A stretch of DNA of 64,000 bases, from the NCBI GenBank assembly GCA_035515055.1, contig DATJBV010000015.1:51874-115873 (forward strand), given 5' to 3'. A model generated the notes under the pieces. That model did no database searches. It was not told where the DNA came from and was given only the letters and a program-made list of their open reading frames with translations. Shown here piece after piece: positions 17,254 to 26,134 of this stretch. Source of the DNA: Pollutimonas sp035515055 (GTDB taxonomy: Bacteria > Pseudomonadota > Gammaproteobacteria > Burkholderiales > Burkholderiaceae_B). The position numbers and the translations under genes are program-made. The first letter of the stretch is position 1; each line of letters starts with the position of its first letter.

Positions 17254-18453
17254 ATGAATTCCACTCCCTCCCCGATGTTGGTGCTCGCCGCCACTCTCAC
17301 GGTGCAGTCCCTGGCCGCCATGGCCTTGTTGACCTTGCCCGTGGTGGCACCCTCCGTCGCGATCTCGGTGGGTATATCGGCGGCGTATGTTGGCCTGTAC
17401 ATTGCGCTGGCCTATGCGGGCGCCATGACGGCCAGTCTACTGTCGGGCGGGTTCGTGCGCCGCTTCGGCGCCATTCGGGCAAGTCAGTTCGGCCTGGCCT
17501 TGTGCGCGCTGGGCGTTGCGGTATGCACGATCGAGTCGCCCATTGCCATCGCCTTGGGCGCCATATTAATTGGGCTGGGCTACGGGCCCATCACACCCGC
17601 CAGTTCACATTTGCTGGCGCGCTCCACCCCGGCCAACCGCATGTCCCTGGTGTTTTCCATCAAGCAGACAGGCGTGCCGCTGGGGGGCGTGCTGGCCGGA
17701 CTGATCGTGCCTGTGCTGGCCGACTGGGTAAATTGGCAGTTCGCATTTCTTGTCGTGGCCGGCGCAAGCATATTGTGCGCCGCCGCCATCCAGCCGCTGT
17801 GTGCCACACTCGATGCCGATCGCGACCCGGCGCAAAGCCTGTCGTTCGGCAACGGCCTGGCGGGACCCCTGAGGCTGGTGTTCAGCCAACGCAGCCTGAC
17901 CGTGCTGGCCGCCGTTTCGTTCCTCTTTTCAATTGCGCAGCTATCGCTGTCGACCTACCTGGTGACCTTCCTGCATGACGACCTTGGCATGGGACTGATC
18001 GTCGCCGGCTTCACGCTGGCCGTCGCCCAGGCGGCGGGAGTGATCGGCCGGCCCCTTTGGGGCTATATTGCCGACCGTTATCTTGGGCCATCCAATATGC
18101 TGGTATTCCTGGCGGTACTGATGGGCGTCTGCGCGATCGCGACGGGCCTGCTGCAGTACACGGCATCCCCCGTCCTGATCGCGATCGTGCTGGGCCTCTT
18201 CGGCAGCAGCGCGGTCGGCTGGAATGGCGTTTACCTGGCCGAGGTCGCCCGTCAGGCGCCCAAGGGCCAGGCCAGCGTCGCCACCGGCGGGACGCTATCC
18301 ATGACATTTCTTGGCGTGGTGGTTGGGCCGCCGCTATTCGGGTTGATCGCGGCCACGTTCGACAGTTACAGCCTTGCGTACGCGTCGCTGGTGGTGCCTG
18401 CGGGCCTGTGCCTATGGCTGCTGCTGCGCAACCGCAGCGCGTTCGTCAAGTAA
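17254..18453 (+). CDS. MFS transporter
   Basis: This 399-residue protein has about 12 membrane segments, with the first-half signature in GGFVRRFGAIRASQFG and the inter-half repeat WGYIADRYLGPSNMLV. HLLARSTPANRMSLVFSIKQTGVPLGG resembles the cyanate/CynX or nitrate-family loop. Direction and substrate cannot be predicted. The start at 17254 follows GCAGGAT; a TTG 33 bases earlier is less likely. It converges on ilvD. Confidence 0.85.
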   Translation: MNSTPSPMLVLAATLTVQSLAAMALLTLPVVAPSVAISVGISAAYVGLYIALAYAGAMTASLLSGGFVRRFGAIRASQFGLALCALGVAVCTIESPIAIALGAILIGLGYGPITPASSHLLARSTPANRMSLVFSIKQTGVPLGGVLAGLIVPVLADWVNWQFAFLVVAGASILCAAAIQPLCATLDADRDPAQSLSFGNGLAGPLRLVFSQRSLTVLAAVSFLFSIAQLSLSTYLVTFLHDDLGMGLIVAGFTLAVAQAAGVIGRPLWGYIADRYLGPSNMLVFLAVLMGVCAIATGLLQYTASPVLIAIVLGLFGSSAVGWNGVYLAEVARQAPKGQASVATGGTLSMTFLGVVVGPPLFGLIAATFDSYSLAYASLVVPAGLCLWLLLRNRSAFVK

Positions 18454-18478
18454 CTAACACGCTGCGGCAAGTGCCAGC

Positions 18479-20164
18479 CTAGAACTTGTCGAGCACGGCG
18501 CCCGTGCTGGCGGGGGAAGCGTTGAAGGCGAACTTGGCCTGCACGCCACGCGTATAACGCGGCGCCGGAGCTGTCCATTTCGACAAGCGCGCAGCAATTT
18601 CTTCGTCGGGCACATTCAGCTGCAACAGTTGCCGGTGTGCGTCGATAGTGATGGAGTCGTCTTCCTGCACGACGGCAATGCTGCCGCCGACCGCCGCTTC
18701 CGGCGCCACATGGCCCACCACCATGCCCCACGTGCCGCCGGAGAAGCGGCCGTCGGTGATCAGGCCCACCGAGTCGCCGAGTCCGGCGCCGATGAGCGCG
18801 CCAGTGGGTGCGAGCATTTCAGGCATGCCCGGTCCGCCCTTGGGACCCAGATAGCGCAACACCATGACATCGCCCGCCTTGATCTTCCCGTCCAGTATGG
18901 CTTTCAGGGCCGATTGTTCGTCGTCGAATACGCGAGCGGGACCCGTCATGACCGGGTTCTTCAAGCCCGTAATTTTGGCGACGGCGCCCTCGGGCGACAG
19001 ATTTCCTTTCAAGATGGCCAGGTGGCCCTCTTTATATAACGCCTGATCGATAGGGAAAATGACTTTTTGATCGGCCCGCGGTGTGCCTGGAATATCTTTC
19101 AAGAGCTCGGCGACCGTCTGTCCGGTAATGGTGATGCAATCGCCATTGATGAGACCGGCGTCGAGCAGAATCTTCATGACTTGCGGCACGCCGCCCGCCT
19201 TGTGGAAGTCGACCGCCAGGAAGTGGCCGCTGGGCTTCAGGTCGCACAGTACCGGCACGCGCCGGCGCACGCGTTCGAAGTCGTCGATCGTCCATTCGAC
19301 ATCGGCGGCATGGGCAATGGCCAGGATGTGCAGGACGGCATTGGTGGAGCCGCCGGTGGCCATGATGACGCTGACCGCGTTCTCGATCGACTCGCGCGTG
19401 ACGATATCGCGCGGCTTGAGGTCTTGTTGAACCGCCTTCAACAGAACGCGGGCCGATTCGGCAGCCGATTCCGTCTTTTCGTCGTGCACGTTTGCCATGG
19501 TCGATGAATACGGCAGGCTCATGCCCAAGGCTTCGAACGCCGAGCTCATGGTATTGGCCGTATACATGCCGCCGCAGGAGCCTGGCCCCGGGATGGCGTG
19601 GAGCTCGATTTGCTTCAATTCATGGTCGCTCATGCGGCCCGCGGCGTTCTCGCCGACCGCTTCGAACACGCTGACGATATTCAAGTCCTTGTTGTTCAGG
19701 CGGCCAGGCAGTATGGTGCCGCCGTAGACATAAATGGCCGGCACGTTGGCGCGCAGCATGCCCATCATGCCGCCCGGCATGTTCTTGTCGCAGCCGCCGA
19801 TCACGACGACGCCGTCCATCCACTGGCCCTGCACACAGGTTTCGACGCAATCGGCAATGACTTCGCGCGATACCAGCGAATACTTCATGCCTTCGGTGCC
19901 CATGGCCATGCCGTCGGAAATGGTGGGAGTGCCGAACACCTGGGCATTGCCCCCCGACGTTTCGATCGCATCGATGGCCGCGTCGGCCAGTTTCTGCAGG
20001 CCGCTGTTGCACGGTGTGATGGTGCTGTAGCCGTTGGCTACGCCGATCATGGGTTTGCTGAAGTCTTCTTCTTTATAGCCCAGGGCGTAATACATGGACC
20101 GGTTGGGCGCGCGAGCCGCCCCTTGTGTGATGTTGGCAGATCGCAGAGGTTTGGACGCGCTCAT
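18479..20164 (-). CDS. ilvD: Dihydroxy-acid dehydratase (first of two, 561 residues)
   Basis: This iron-sulfur enzyme converts dihydroxy-isovalerate and dihydroxy-methylvalerate to 2-keto acids in valine and isoleucine synthesis. Cluster ligands are visible in ITPCNSGLQKL, VVIGGCDKNMPGGMMGM and GSCGGMYTANTMSSAFEALG. It belongs to the shorter IlvD type, distinct from the 619-residue paralogue at 26135. An AAGGAAAGAA ribosome site precedes the start. It is divergent from the FNR/Fur-controlled operon; the 171-base gap holds the box at 20263. Confidence 0.92.
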   Translation of the reverse strand: MSASKPLRSANITQGAARAPNRSMYYALGYKEEDFSKPMIGVANGYSTITPCNSGLQKLADAAIDAIETSGGNAQVFGTPTISDGMAMGTEGMKYSLVSREVIADCVETCVQGQWMDGVVVIGGCDKNMPGGMMGMLRANVPAIYVYGGTILPGRLNNKDLNIVSVFEAVGENAAGRMSDHELKQIELHAIPGPGSCGGMYTANTMSSAFEALGMSLPYSSTMANVHDEKTESAAESARVLLKAVQQDLKPRDIVTRESIENAVSVIMATGGSTNAVLHILAIAHAADVEWTIDDFERVRRRVPVLCDLKPSGHFLAVDFHKAGGVPQVMKILLDAGLINGDCITITGQTVAELLKDIPGTPRADQKVIFPIDQALYKEGHLAILKGNLSPEGAVAKITGLKNPVMTGPARVFDDEQSALKAILDGKIKAGDVMVLRYLGPKGGPGMPEMLAPTGALIGAGLGDSVGLITDGRFSGGTWGMVVGHVAPEAAVGGSIAVVQEDDSITIDAHRQLLQLNVPDEEIAARLSKWTAPAPRYTRGVQAKFAFNASPASTGAVLDKF

Positions 20165-20256
20165 TTCTTTCCTTGGCTGTAGACGATTAGGGCCGGATCA
20201 GTTTAACCCTAATGCCCGTCGCGGCCCGCATATCCCCCTTCCCCGACCATTTTCTG

Positions 20257-20282
20257 AAAACCTTGATGGACATCAAGGTTTT
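20257..20282. promoter_or_regulatory. Perfect FNR box inside an 11-bp-arm palindrome
   Basis: TTGATGGACATCAA at 20263-20276 is an exact FNR/Anr consensus. The symmetry extends outward to perfect 11-bp arms around GGAC. TACTAT at 20300-20305 is a good -10, placing the box centre at about -42 of the operon that starts at 20336. The palindrome also faces ilvD. Confidence 0.8.
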
Positions 20283-20313
20283 TGCGCTTACCCGAGTGCT
20301 ACTATCCGCAACT

Positions 20314-20332
20314 GCTAATCATTCTCATTACC
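20314..20332. promoter_or_regulatory. Fur-like box over the predicted transcription start
   Basis: GCTAATCATTCTCATTACC agrees with the 19-bp Fur consensus at 14 of 19 positions by my hand alignment. It lies just downstream of the predicted -10 (20300-20305) and ends 4 bases before the start codon, the right place for iron-dependent repression. Confidence 0.65.
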
Positions 20333-20335
20333 ATT

Positions 20336-21349
20336 ATGACCAACCCCGTCGCCAAATTACTGCGAATATCACGACGCCTGGTGGCGGTCGCCTCGTGCGG
20401 CGCATCCATTGCGCTCGTATCGACGGCGGCTCAGGCTGCGCCAAAATATCCGAAGCTGACGCTCGCCGGCCCAACGGCGGTCGTCAGCTTCCCGTTGCTG
20501 CACATGGTGGAAACCAATGCCTTGGCCTGGTACACCGACAAGCTGACCTTCCGCTTGTGGGAGAACCCCGATCAGTTGCGCGTCCTGTTGACCAAGAAAC
20601 AAATCGACTTCAGCGCGGCACCCAGCAACCTTCCCGCCCTCATGGCTAATCGCGGCGATCCCGTGCGTCTTTTGAACATCTCGGTCTGGGGCATTCTCTG
20701 GCTGGTCAGCCGCGACCCCGGCGTCAGCAACTTCGCCGACCTTGGCGGCAAGGAGCTATTGGTGCCGTTCCAGCGCGACCTGCCCGCCGTGCTGCTCGAC
20801 ACCTTGCTCGCCGCCCAAGATTTTTCCGCTGGCGAAGCGCCACGGCTGCGGCGCACGCGGGACTCGCAAGACGCCATTGCGCTCATGCTTACGGGCCAGG
20901 GCGACCATGTGCTACTTGTCGAACCGACAGCCTCCCTGCTCATGGGGCGCAATAGGGAACAAGGCGGGGCGCCGCTCTACCGTGCACTAAGCCTGGAAAC
21001 GGCCTGGAAGGAGAGCTTTCCCGGCCAAGCCGATTTGCCGCAGGCCGGCATCATGGCCAATTCCCACATCGCCCACGACACCGCGCTGGGCGCCGCGGTC
21101 GACAAGGCTTACGCCGCGTCGGCGGCATGGTGTTCGAGCCATGCACGGGAATGCGCCGAGCTCGTGCATCGCTACATCCCTCAATTGCCTGTGGCACCCA
21201 CTGAAGAAGCTATACGAGTCACCCGGCTCGAGAGCCGCCCCGCCCATAGCGTTCGTCCACAATTGGAAGCCTTGTACGGCCTGCTGGCTAAAAGCAATCC
21301 GCAAGCCATAGGCGGCCGCCTCCCTGACGCCGGATTCTACGGCCCATGA
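20336..21349 (+). CDS. NitT/TauT-type ABC transporter substrate-binding protein
   Basis: This 337-residue protein has a signal peptide ending AQA at residues 32-34 and a type II periplasmic-binding fold (LTLAGPTAVVSFPLLHMVETNALA; DFSAAPSNLPALMANRG; SNFADLGGKELLVP). It resembles SsuA/TauA-like proteins, which bind sulfonates, nitrate or thiamine precursors, but its ligand is not identifiable. It is secreted rather than lipid-anchored. It heads an operon with permease, ATPase, a four-helix membrane protein and a TonB receptor, so the ligand is probably an iron-related compound delivered across the outer membrane. Confidence 0.8.
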   Translation: MTNPVAKLLRISRRLVAVASCGASIALVSTAAQAAPKYPKLTLAGPTAVVSFPLLHMVETNALAWYTDKLTFRLWENPDQLRVLLTKKQIDFSAAPSNLPALMANRGDPVRLLNISVWGILWLVSRDPGVSNFADLGGKELLVPFQRDLPAVLLDTLLAAQDFSAGEAPRLRRTRDSQDAIALMLTGQGDHVLLVEPTASLLMGRNREQGGAPLYRALSLETAWKESFPGQADLPQAGIMANSHIAHDTALGAAVDKAYAASAAWCSSHARECAELVHRYIPQLPVAPTEEAIRVTRLESRPAHSVRPQLEALYGLLAKSNPQAIGGRLPDAGFYGP

Positions 21350-22128
21350 ATACCCGGGCGTTGCGCAAGCCCTTGCGCACTTCCAGGGGCTGGTCGGCCG
21401 CGGGCGTGCTGCTATTACTGGCCGGTTGGCAAATCGCTTCCCACTACCTTGGCCCCATGCTCATGGCCAGCCCCGTGCAGGCAGTCATCTCTCTTGCCGT
21501 ACTGGTGCGCAGCCCATCGTTCTGGGAACATGCGTCGGCCAGTCTCATGCGCATCGGCACCGGTGTCGGTTTGGGCTGCGCCATCGGCCTGACGCTGGGC
21601 GTGCTGGCAGGCCATAACGCGCGCCTGCGCGGCTTGCTCGAACCCCTGCGCTGGCTGCTCATGGCCATGCCGCCTGTCGTCGTGGTCGTCCTGGCCATGC
21701 TGTGGTTTGGACTTGGATCCGCCATGGTCGTCTTCATTACCGTATTGATGATGGCGCCGGGGATGTATGTAAATACGGTCAAAGGCATGCTGCTGGTGGA
21801 CCGTCCATTAATAGAAATGACGCACGTCTATCGCTTCGGCGCCTGGATGCGCCTGCGCCATTTGTACCTCCCGGCGTTGGCCGCACCCCTGACTGCCGCC
21901 TTGCTGATCGCCACCTGCGGCGGCGTGCGCCTGGTCGTCATGGCCGAAGTGCTGGGCGCAGAAAGCGGCGCCGGCTTTGCATTGGCCAACGCGCGCGCCA
22001 CCTTCGACAGCGGCGAGCTTTACGCGTGGGTGATATTGATATTGGGCCTGGTGGCCGCGCTCGAGTTCGCGCTGCTGCAACCCCTGCAACGGCGGCTGAT
22101 GCTTTGGCAGGAGCCGAGCCATGTTTGA
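21346..22128 (+). CDS. NitT/TauT-type ABC transporter permease
   Basis: This 260-residue inner-membrane permease has about six membrane segments and the EAA-type coupling loop EMTHVYRFGAWMRLRHLYLPA near residue 165. HASASLMRIGTGVGLGCAIGLTLGVLAGHN is typical of SsuC/TauC-like proteins. It overlaps the binding-protein gene by 4 bases and the ATPase gene by 8, so the three are translationally coupled. Confidence 0.87.
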   Translation: MNTRALRKPLRTSRGWSAAGVLLLLAGWQIASHYLGPMLMASPVQAVISLAVLVRSPSFWEHASASLMRIGTGVGLGCAIGLTLGVLAGHNARLRGLLEPLRWLLMAMPPVVVVVLAMLWFGLGSAMVVFITVLMMAPGMYVNTVKGMLLVDRPLIEMTHVYRFGAWMRLRHLYLPALAAPLTAALLIATCGGVRLVVMAEVLGAESGAGFALANARATFDSGELYAWVILILGLVAALEFALLQPLQRRLMLWQEPSHV

Positions 22129-22738
22129 AATGCGCCAAGTATCGCTTGATTTCGGCCCCGCCCGGGTACTCGACTCCATCGACTTTCTCGTACGCCCCGG
22201 CGAGCGTATTGGCCTGCTGGGCGCCAGCGGTTCCGGAAAGAGCACATTGCTCAAACTGGCCGCCGGCGTGTTGAAGGCGAATCAGGGCGCATGCATCAAT
22301 TCCTTTCGCCATTCCTTGCTTGTATTCCAGGAGCCGCGCCTATTGCCCTGGCGGCGTATCCACGAAAACATCCAGATCCCCTTGCGGGCCTCGGGTTGCA
22401 CCAAGCAAGAGGCGCATCGCCGCGCCCTCCACTGGCTGGAGCGCGTTGGCTTGAGCGGGTGCGCGAATTCGTGGCCCGCGGAGCTTTCTGGCGGCATGGC
22501 ACAACGCGCGGCGCTGGCACGCGCCTTTGCTCTTGAACCGGACTTCCTGTTGCTAGACGAGCCTTTCAGCGCCCTTGATCCAGCCTTGCGCATGATGCTG
22601 GGCAAGTTGTGCACCGATTTCGTGCGCGACACAGGCGCTGCCTTGCTGTGCATCAGCCACCATCCCCAGGAACTGGTCCAAATCGTGGATCGCTGCCTCC
22701 TGCTTGCCTCCGGCCAACTTCAGTCCTTTGAATCCTGA
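22121..22738 (+). CDS. ABC transporter ATP-binding protein (short SsuB/TauB type)
   Basis: This 205-residue ATPase has Walker A GASGSGKST near residue 35, Q-loop LLVFQEPRLLPWRRIHENI, signature LSGGMAQRAALARA and Walker B FLLLDEPFSALDP followed by the switch CISHHPQE. It is about 40-50 residues shorter than typical SsuB, lacking the usual C-terminal extension, but all catalytic parts are present. It powers the permease encoded immediately upstream. Confidence 0.9.
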   Translation: MFEMRQVSLDFGPARVLDSIDFLVRPGERIGLLGASGSGKSTLLKLAAGVLKANQGACINSFRHSLLVFQEPRLLPWRRIHENIQIPLRASGCTKQEAHRRALHWLERVGLSGCANSWPAELSGGMAQRAALARAFALEPDFLLLDEPFSALDPALRMMLGKLCTDFVRDTGAALLCISHHPQELVQIVDRCLLLASGQLQSFES

Positions 22739-22742
22739 CCCC

Positions 22743-23183
22743 ATGACCTATCCCATCTTGCTCACCCTGCACCTGTTCGCCGCGTTGATGTTCATCGGCA
22801 CCGTTTTTTTTGAAGTCTTGATACTGGAAAACGTACGCAAGCATGTACGGCGCGATGTCATGCGCACGCTGGAAACCGCCATTGGAAACCGGGCACGCCG
22901 CCTGATGCCGTGGGTATTGCTGGTGCTGTACAGCGCCGGCATCGGCATGGCGTGGTTTCACCGCGCCGCCCTTGCCCACCCTTTCGAGAGCAGCTTTGCC
23001 CTGCTGCTTACGCTCAAGATCGCGCTCGCGTTGAGCGTGTTCGGCCACTTCCTCGCCGCCATGACGCTACGGAGCAAGGGGCGCCTGAATGCCCGTCACT
23101 TCCAACGCATACACCTGAGCGTCTTCTGTCATATGGTCGGCATCGTTTTGCTGGCCAAAGCCATGCTTTACCTTAGGTGGTAA
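22743..23183 (+). CDS. Four-helix membrane protein with conserved-looking histidines
   Basis: This 146-residue protein has four predicted membrane helices (residues about 5-28, 55-75, 84-107 and 122-143). Histidines fall inside or at the edge of helices at positions 10, 102, 124 and 130, a layout resembling small b-haem or CopD-like proteins. I cannot name the family with certainty. It starts 4 bases after the ATPase gene and precedes the TonB receptor by 34 bases. A membrane reductase or a metal/haem-handling role in the same uptake pathway is an inference from position. Confidence 0.65.
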   Translation: MTYPILLTLHLFAALMFIGTVFFEVLILENVRKHVRRDVMRTLETAIGNRARRLMPWVLLVLYSAGIGMAWFHRAALAHPFESSFALLLTLKIALALSVFGHFLAAMTLRSKGRLNARHFQRIHLSVFCHMVGIVLLAKAMLYLRW

Positions 23184-23217
23184 GGCGTCATAGAAAACCT
23201 CCAACGAGAAAAAAAGC

Positions 23218-25287
23218 ATGTTTTCGACTATTCCCGTATGCCAGCGGATTGCCCTGTGCGCCGCCATTTGTTCGCTGCCGTCGCTTGGCGTCCATGCCGA
23301 GCCGGTCAACACCCTGACGCCCGTCGTGGTTACCGGCCAGGACGGCGCCACGCCATTGCAGCCCAGCATAAAAAAGGAACGGGAGCGCCTTAAGCGCGTG
23401 CCCGGCGGCACCAACCTGATCGAACCGCAAAAGGAAGTGCGGCTGGCAACACTGGGCGACGCGCTAAACCATCAACCCGGCATCGTCGTCCAGGAATTCT
23501 TTGGCGGCATCGACCAACCCCGGCTGAACATCCGCGGCTCCGGCGTGCAGAGCAATCCCGTCAATCGTGGCGTCCTGCTGATGCAGGACGGCTTGCCACT
23601 CAATGAGGCCGATGGCTCCTTCGTCATCGGTTTTCTCGAACCCCGCAACAGTTCGCTGATCAGCGTGCGGCGCGGCGCGAACGCGCTATCAGCGGGCGCC
23701 ACGACGCTGGGCGGCGAGCTGGACTTCCAGTCGCTCACGGGAACGCAAAAAGACGAAATCGGCATCGAAGGCGGCAGCTTCGGCCGGCTAGGCGTTCATG
23801 GCGCGAAGGGCTTCGAGACGGATCAACTGGACGGGCGCATCAGCTTCAGCCACGACAAAGCCAACGGCTACCGCCACCACGCCGGGTCGGAACGCACCCA
23901 ATTTCAAGGTAATTTTGGCGTACGCAACGGCAATTTCGAGAATCGCACTTACTTGTCATACACGGATCTTGAATTCGACATTCCCAACGTGATTCCCAAG
24001 GAACGCCTGAACAATGATCCCCGCAGCGTCATGGGGGACTATCCGGGGGACAGCGTGAACGTCTACAACCGGGATCCCAATCGGAAGTCGCGCCAATTCC
24101 GGCTGGCCAACCGCAGCTACTGGGGGACCGACAAGTTGAACCAGACACTTGGCGTGTATTGGCAAACCGTCGACGACACCTTCACCAGCCCCGAAGTATC
24201 TTCGCCCACCACCGGCAACACCTATGGCGCGCAATGGCAGTTGGGCGGCACAGTGGGCACGCTGGATTACCGCCTGGCGCTGGACTGGGCGCGCAGCGAC
24301 ATGGACCGCAAGCTGTACTCCGTGATGCCCACTGGTGCCCGCGGCTCGCGTAGCGGAAACTATGACTTGCACGCCGAGAACCGCAATGCCTTGATCGGCC
24401 TGGAATGGCATGTCAGCCCGCAATTCAGCCTGGTGGGCGACATCAAATACACCCAAGCCATACGCAATGCCGGCAACCGCGACCGCGCCGGCACGCTCGA
24501 CCAGGACTGGTCGTATTCCACGCCGCGCGTCGGCGTCGTATGGACCGCCACCCAGGCCGTGCGCCTGTTCGCCAATGTAAGCCGCGGCAACGAAGCGCCG
24601 ACCTATTGGGAAATCCTGCCCGGCGGGGCGCCTCTGGGTCCGCAACGCCTGGACTTGCAGCGCGCCACAACCTATGAACTAGGCGGCGGCGGCACCCTGG
24701 GTACGGGCTCGCTGGCAACGACATGGGATTTAACGATATACCGCAGCGAGATACGCGACGAGTTGATGCATGTCAGCAATGCCAACGGCACGCTGGGCGG
24801 CGTCTACAACTACCGGGGACGCACTCGCCACCAAGGCCTTGAAGCGGGCCTGAGCGGCAGCTTGCCAGTGCCCGGCGTGGGCGCGCTCGACTACCGCGTG
24901 GCCTACACCTATAGCGATTTTCACTTCCGTGGCGGCGAGTTCGACGGCAATCAGATTGCCGGCGTGCCCAAACACCTCATCAGCGCCGAACTGATGTACC
25001 GCATCGGCGGCTGGCGCTTTGGCCCCAACCTGCGCTGGCTCGCGTCCAACACCCCAACCAATCATGCGAACACAGCGCGCACGCATCAGGACGCCTATGC
25101 CATCTGGGGCTTGAAGGCGGCCTACCAGCACGATAAGCACTGGAATGCCTACCTGGCCGCCGACAATTTGGCCAATCGGACCTACGCCAGCGCCTTTGTC
25201 ATTCGCAATACCGGCATGGAGGCTGCGCCCACGTTCCTGTCGGGCAACGGCCGCAGTGTTTCGGCGGGTATCAATTACCGGTTCTAG
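23218..25287 (+). CDS. TonB-dependent outer-membrane receptor (iron complex type)
   Basis: This 689-residue receptor has a signal peptide (GVHAEPV), a TonB box LTPVVVTG, a plug with LNIRGSGVQSNPVNRG, LLMQDGLPLNEADGSF and RRGANALSAGATTLGGELDF, and a barrel ending in Phe (GINYRF). The plug motifs are those of FecA-like ferric-complex receptors. It is the last gene of the operon starting at 20336, an unusual partner for a NitT/TauT ABC transporter. The ligand is unknown; Fur-box control favours an iron complex, FNR control suggests use at low oxygen. Confidence 0.88.
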   Translation: MFSTIPVCQRIALCAAICSLPSLGVHAEPVNTLTPVVVTGQDGATPLQPSIKKERERLKRVPGGTNLIEPQKEVRLATLGDALNHQPGIVVQEFFGGIDQPRLNIRGSGVQSNPVNRGVLLMQDGLPLNEADGSFVIGFLEPRNSSLISVRRGANALSAGATTLGGELDFQSLTGTQKDEIGIEGGSFGRLGVHGAKGFETDQLDGRISFSHDKANGYRHHAGSERTQFQGNFGVRNGNFENRTYLSYTDLEFDIPNVIPKERLNNDPRSVMGDYPGDSVNVYNRDPNRKSRQFRLANRSYWGTDKLNQTLGVYWQTVDDTFTSPEVSSPTTGNTYGAQWQLGGTVGTLDYRLALDWARSDMDRKLYSVMPTGARGSRSGNYDLHAENRNALIGLEWHVSPQFSLVGDIKYTQAIRNAGNRDRAGTLDQDWSYSTPRVGVVWTATQAVRLFANVSRGNEAPTYWEILPGGAPLGPQRLDLQRATTYELGGGGTLGTGSLATTWDLTIYRSEIRDELMHVSNANGTLGGVYNYRGRTRHQGLEAGLSGSLPVPGVGALDYRVAYTYSDFHFRGGEFDGNQIAGVPKHLISAELMYRIGGWRFGPNLRWLASNTPTNHANTARTHQDAYAIWGLKAAYQHDKHWNAYLAADNLANRTYASAFVIRNTGMEAAPTFLSGNGRSVSAGINYRF

Positions 25288-25351
25288 GCGCAATGGGTCT
25301 TGACGCATAATAGGGAACTCGGCAATCGCTACAACATTCCCCGGAGGCGTC

Positions 25352-26101
25352 ATGACCCAGAAGGCCACCACCGTACTCATTACCGGTGCCAGTCGCGGCA
25401 TTGGGGCCGCCACCGCCTTGGCCGCCGCGCGCGAAGGCTACGATGTCGCCGTCAACTATCTGAACAATGAAGCAGCGGCGCAGCAAGTGGTCCAGGCGGT
25501 GCGGCACCGCGGCAGACGAGCCGTCGCCATCCAGGGCGACGTCGGGCGCCCCGACGACATCCACCGCCTCTTCGATGCGGCGCAGGAGCACTTGGGGCCC
25601 TTGGCCGCGCTGGTAAATAACTCGGGGATTACCGGTCCGATCGGGCCGTTCTCGCGAACCACCGAAGCCACCATAGAGCGCGTCTTCCAGGTCAATGTCC
25701 TGGGGCTGATGCAATGCTCGCGCTTGGCGCTGGAGAACTTCCAGGCACACGGCACGGCCGGCATTATCGTCAACGTATCATCGGTCGCCGCGCGTACAGG
25801 CAGTCCCAACGAGTATATTCACTACGCGGCCAGTAAGGCGGCGGTCGACACGTTTACATTGGGCCTGGCGCGCGAGGTGGCGGCCAGCGGCATACGGGTG
25901 TGCGGCGTGTCGCCGGGTTCTACCCTGACCGGCATACACGCGGCGGCGGGCGAACCCGGCCGCCCGGCCCGGGTAGCGCCCAACATACCCATGGGACGGC
26001 TGGCCCAGCCCGAAGAAATCGCCGAGGCCATCGTGTGGCTATTGTCGCCGGCGGCATCCTACATGACCGGCACGGTCGTGCAGTGCGCCGGCGGCTTGTA
26101 G
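25352..26101 (+). CDS. SDR family oxidoreductase
   Basis: This 249-residue classical short-chain dehydrogenase has the cofactor motif TGASRGIGAATALAAAREG, NNSG in place of NNAG, and the catalytic Ser...YIHYAASK. It prefers NADP by the basic residues after the first glycine motif in similar enzymes, but this is not certain. The substrate is unknown. CCGGAGG precedes the start; it is convergent with the second ilvD. Confidence 0.88.
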   Translation: MTQKATTVLITGASRGIGAATALAAAREGYDVAVNYLNNEAAAQQVVQAVRHRGRRAVAIQGDVGRPDDIHRLFDAAQEHLGPLAALVNNSGITGPIGPFSRTTEATIERVFQVNVLGLMQCSRLALENFQAHGTAGIIVNVSSVAARTGSPNEYIHYAASKAAVDTFTLGLAREVAASGIRVCGVSPGSTLTGIHAAAGEPGRPARVAPNIPMGRLAQPEEIAEAIVWLLSPAASYMTGTVVQCAGGL

Positions 26102-26134
26102 CGCTGGTTTTGCGTCCGACCCCGGCGCCGTTGG

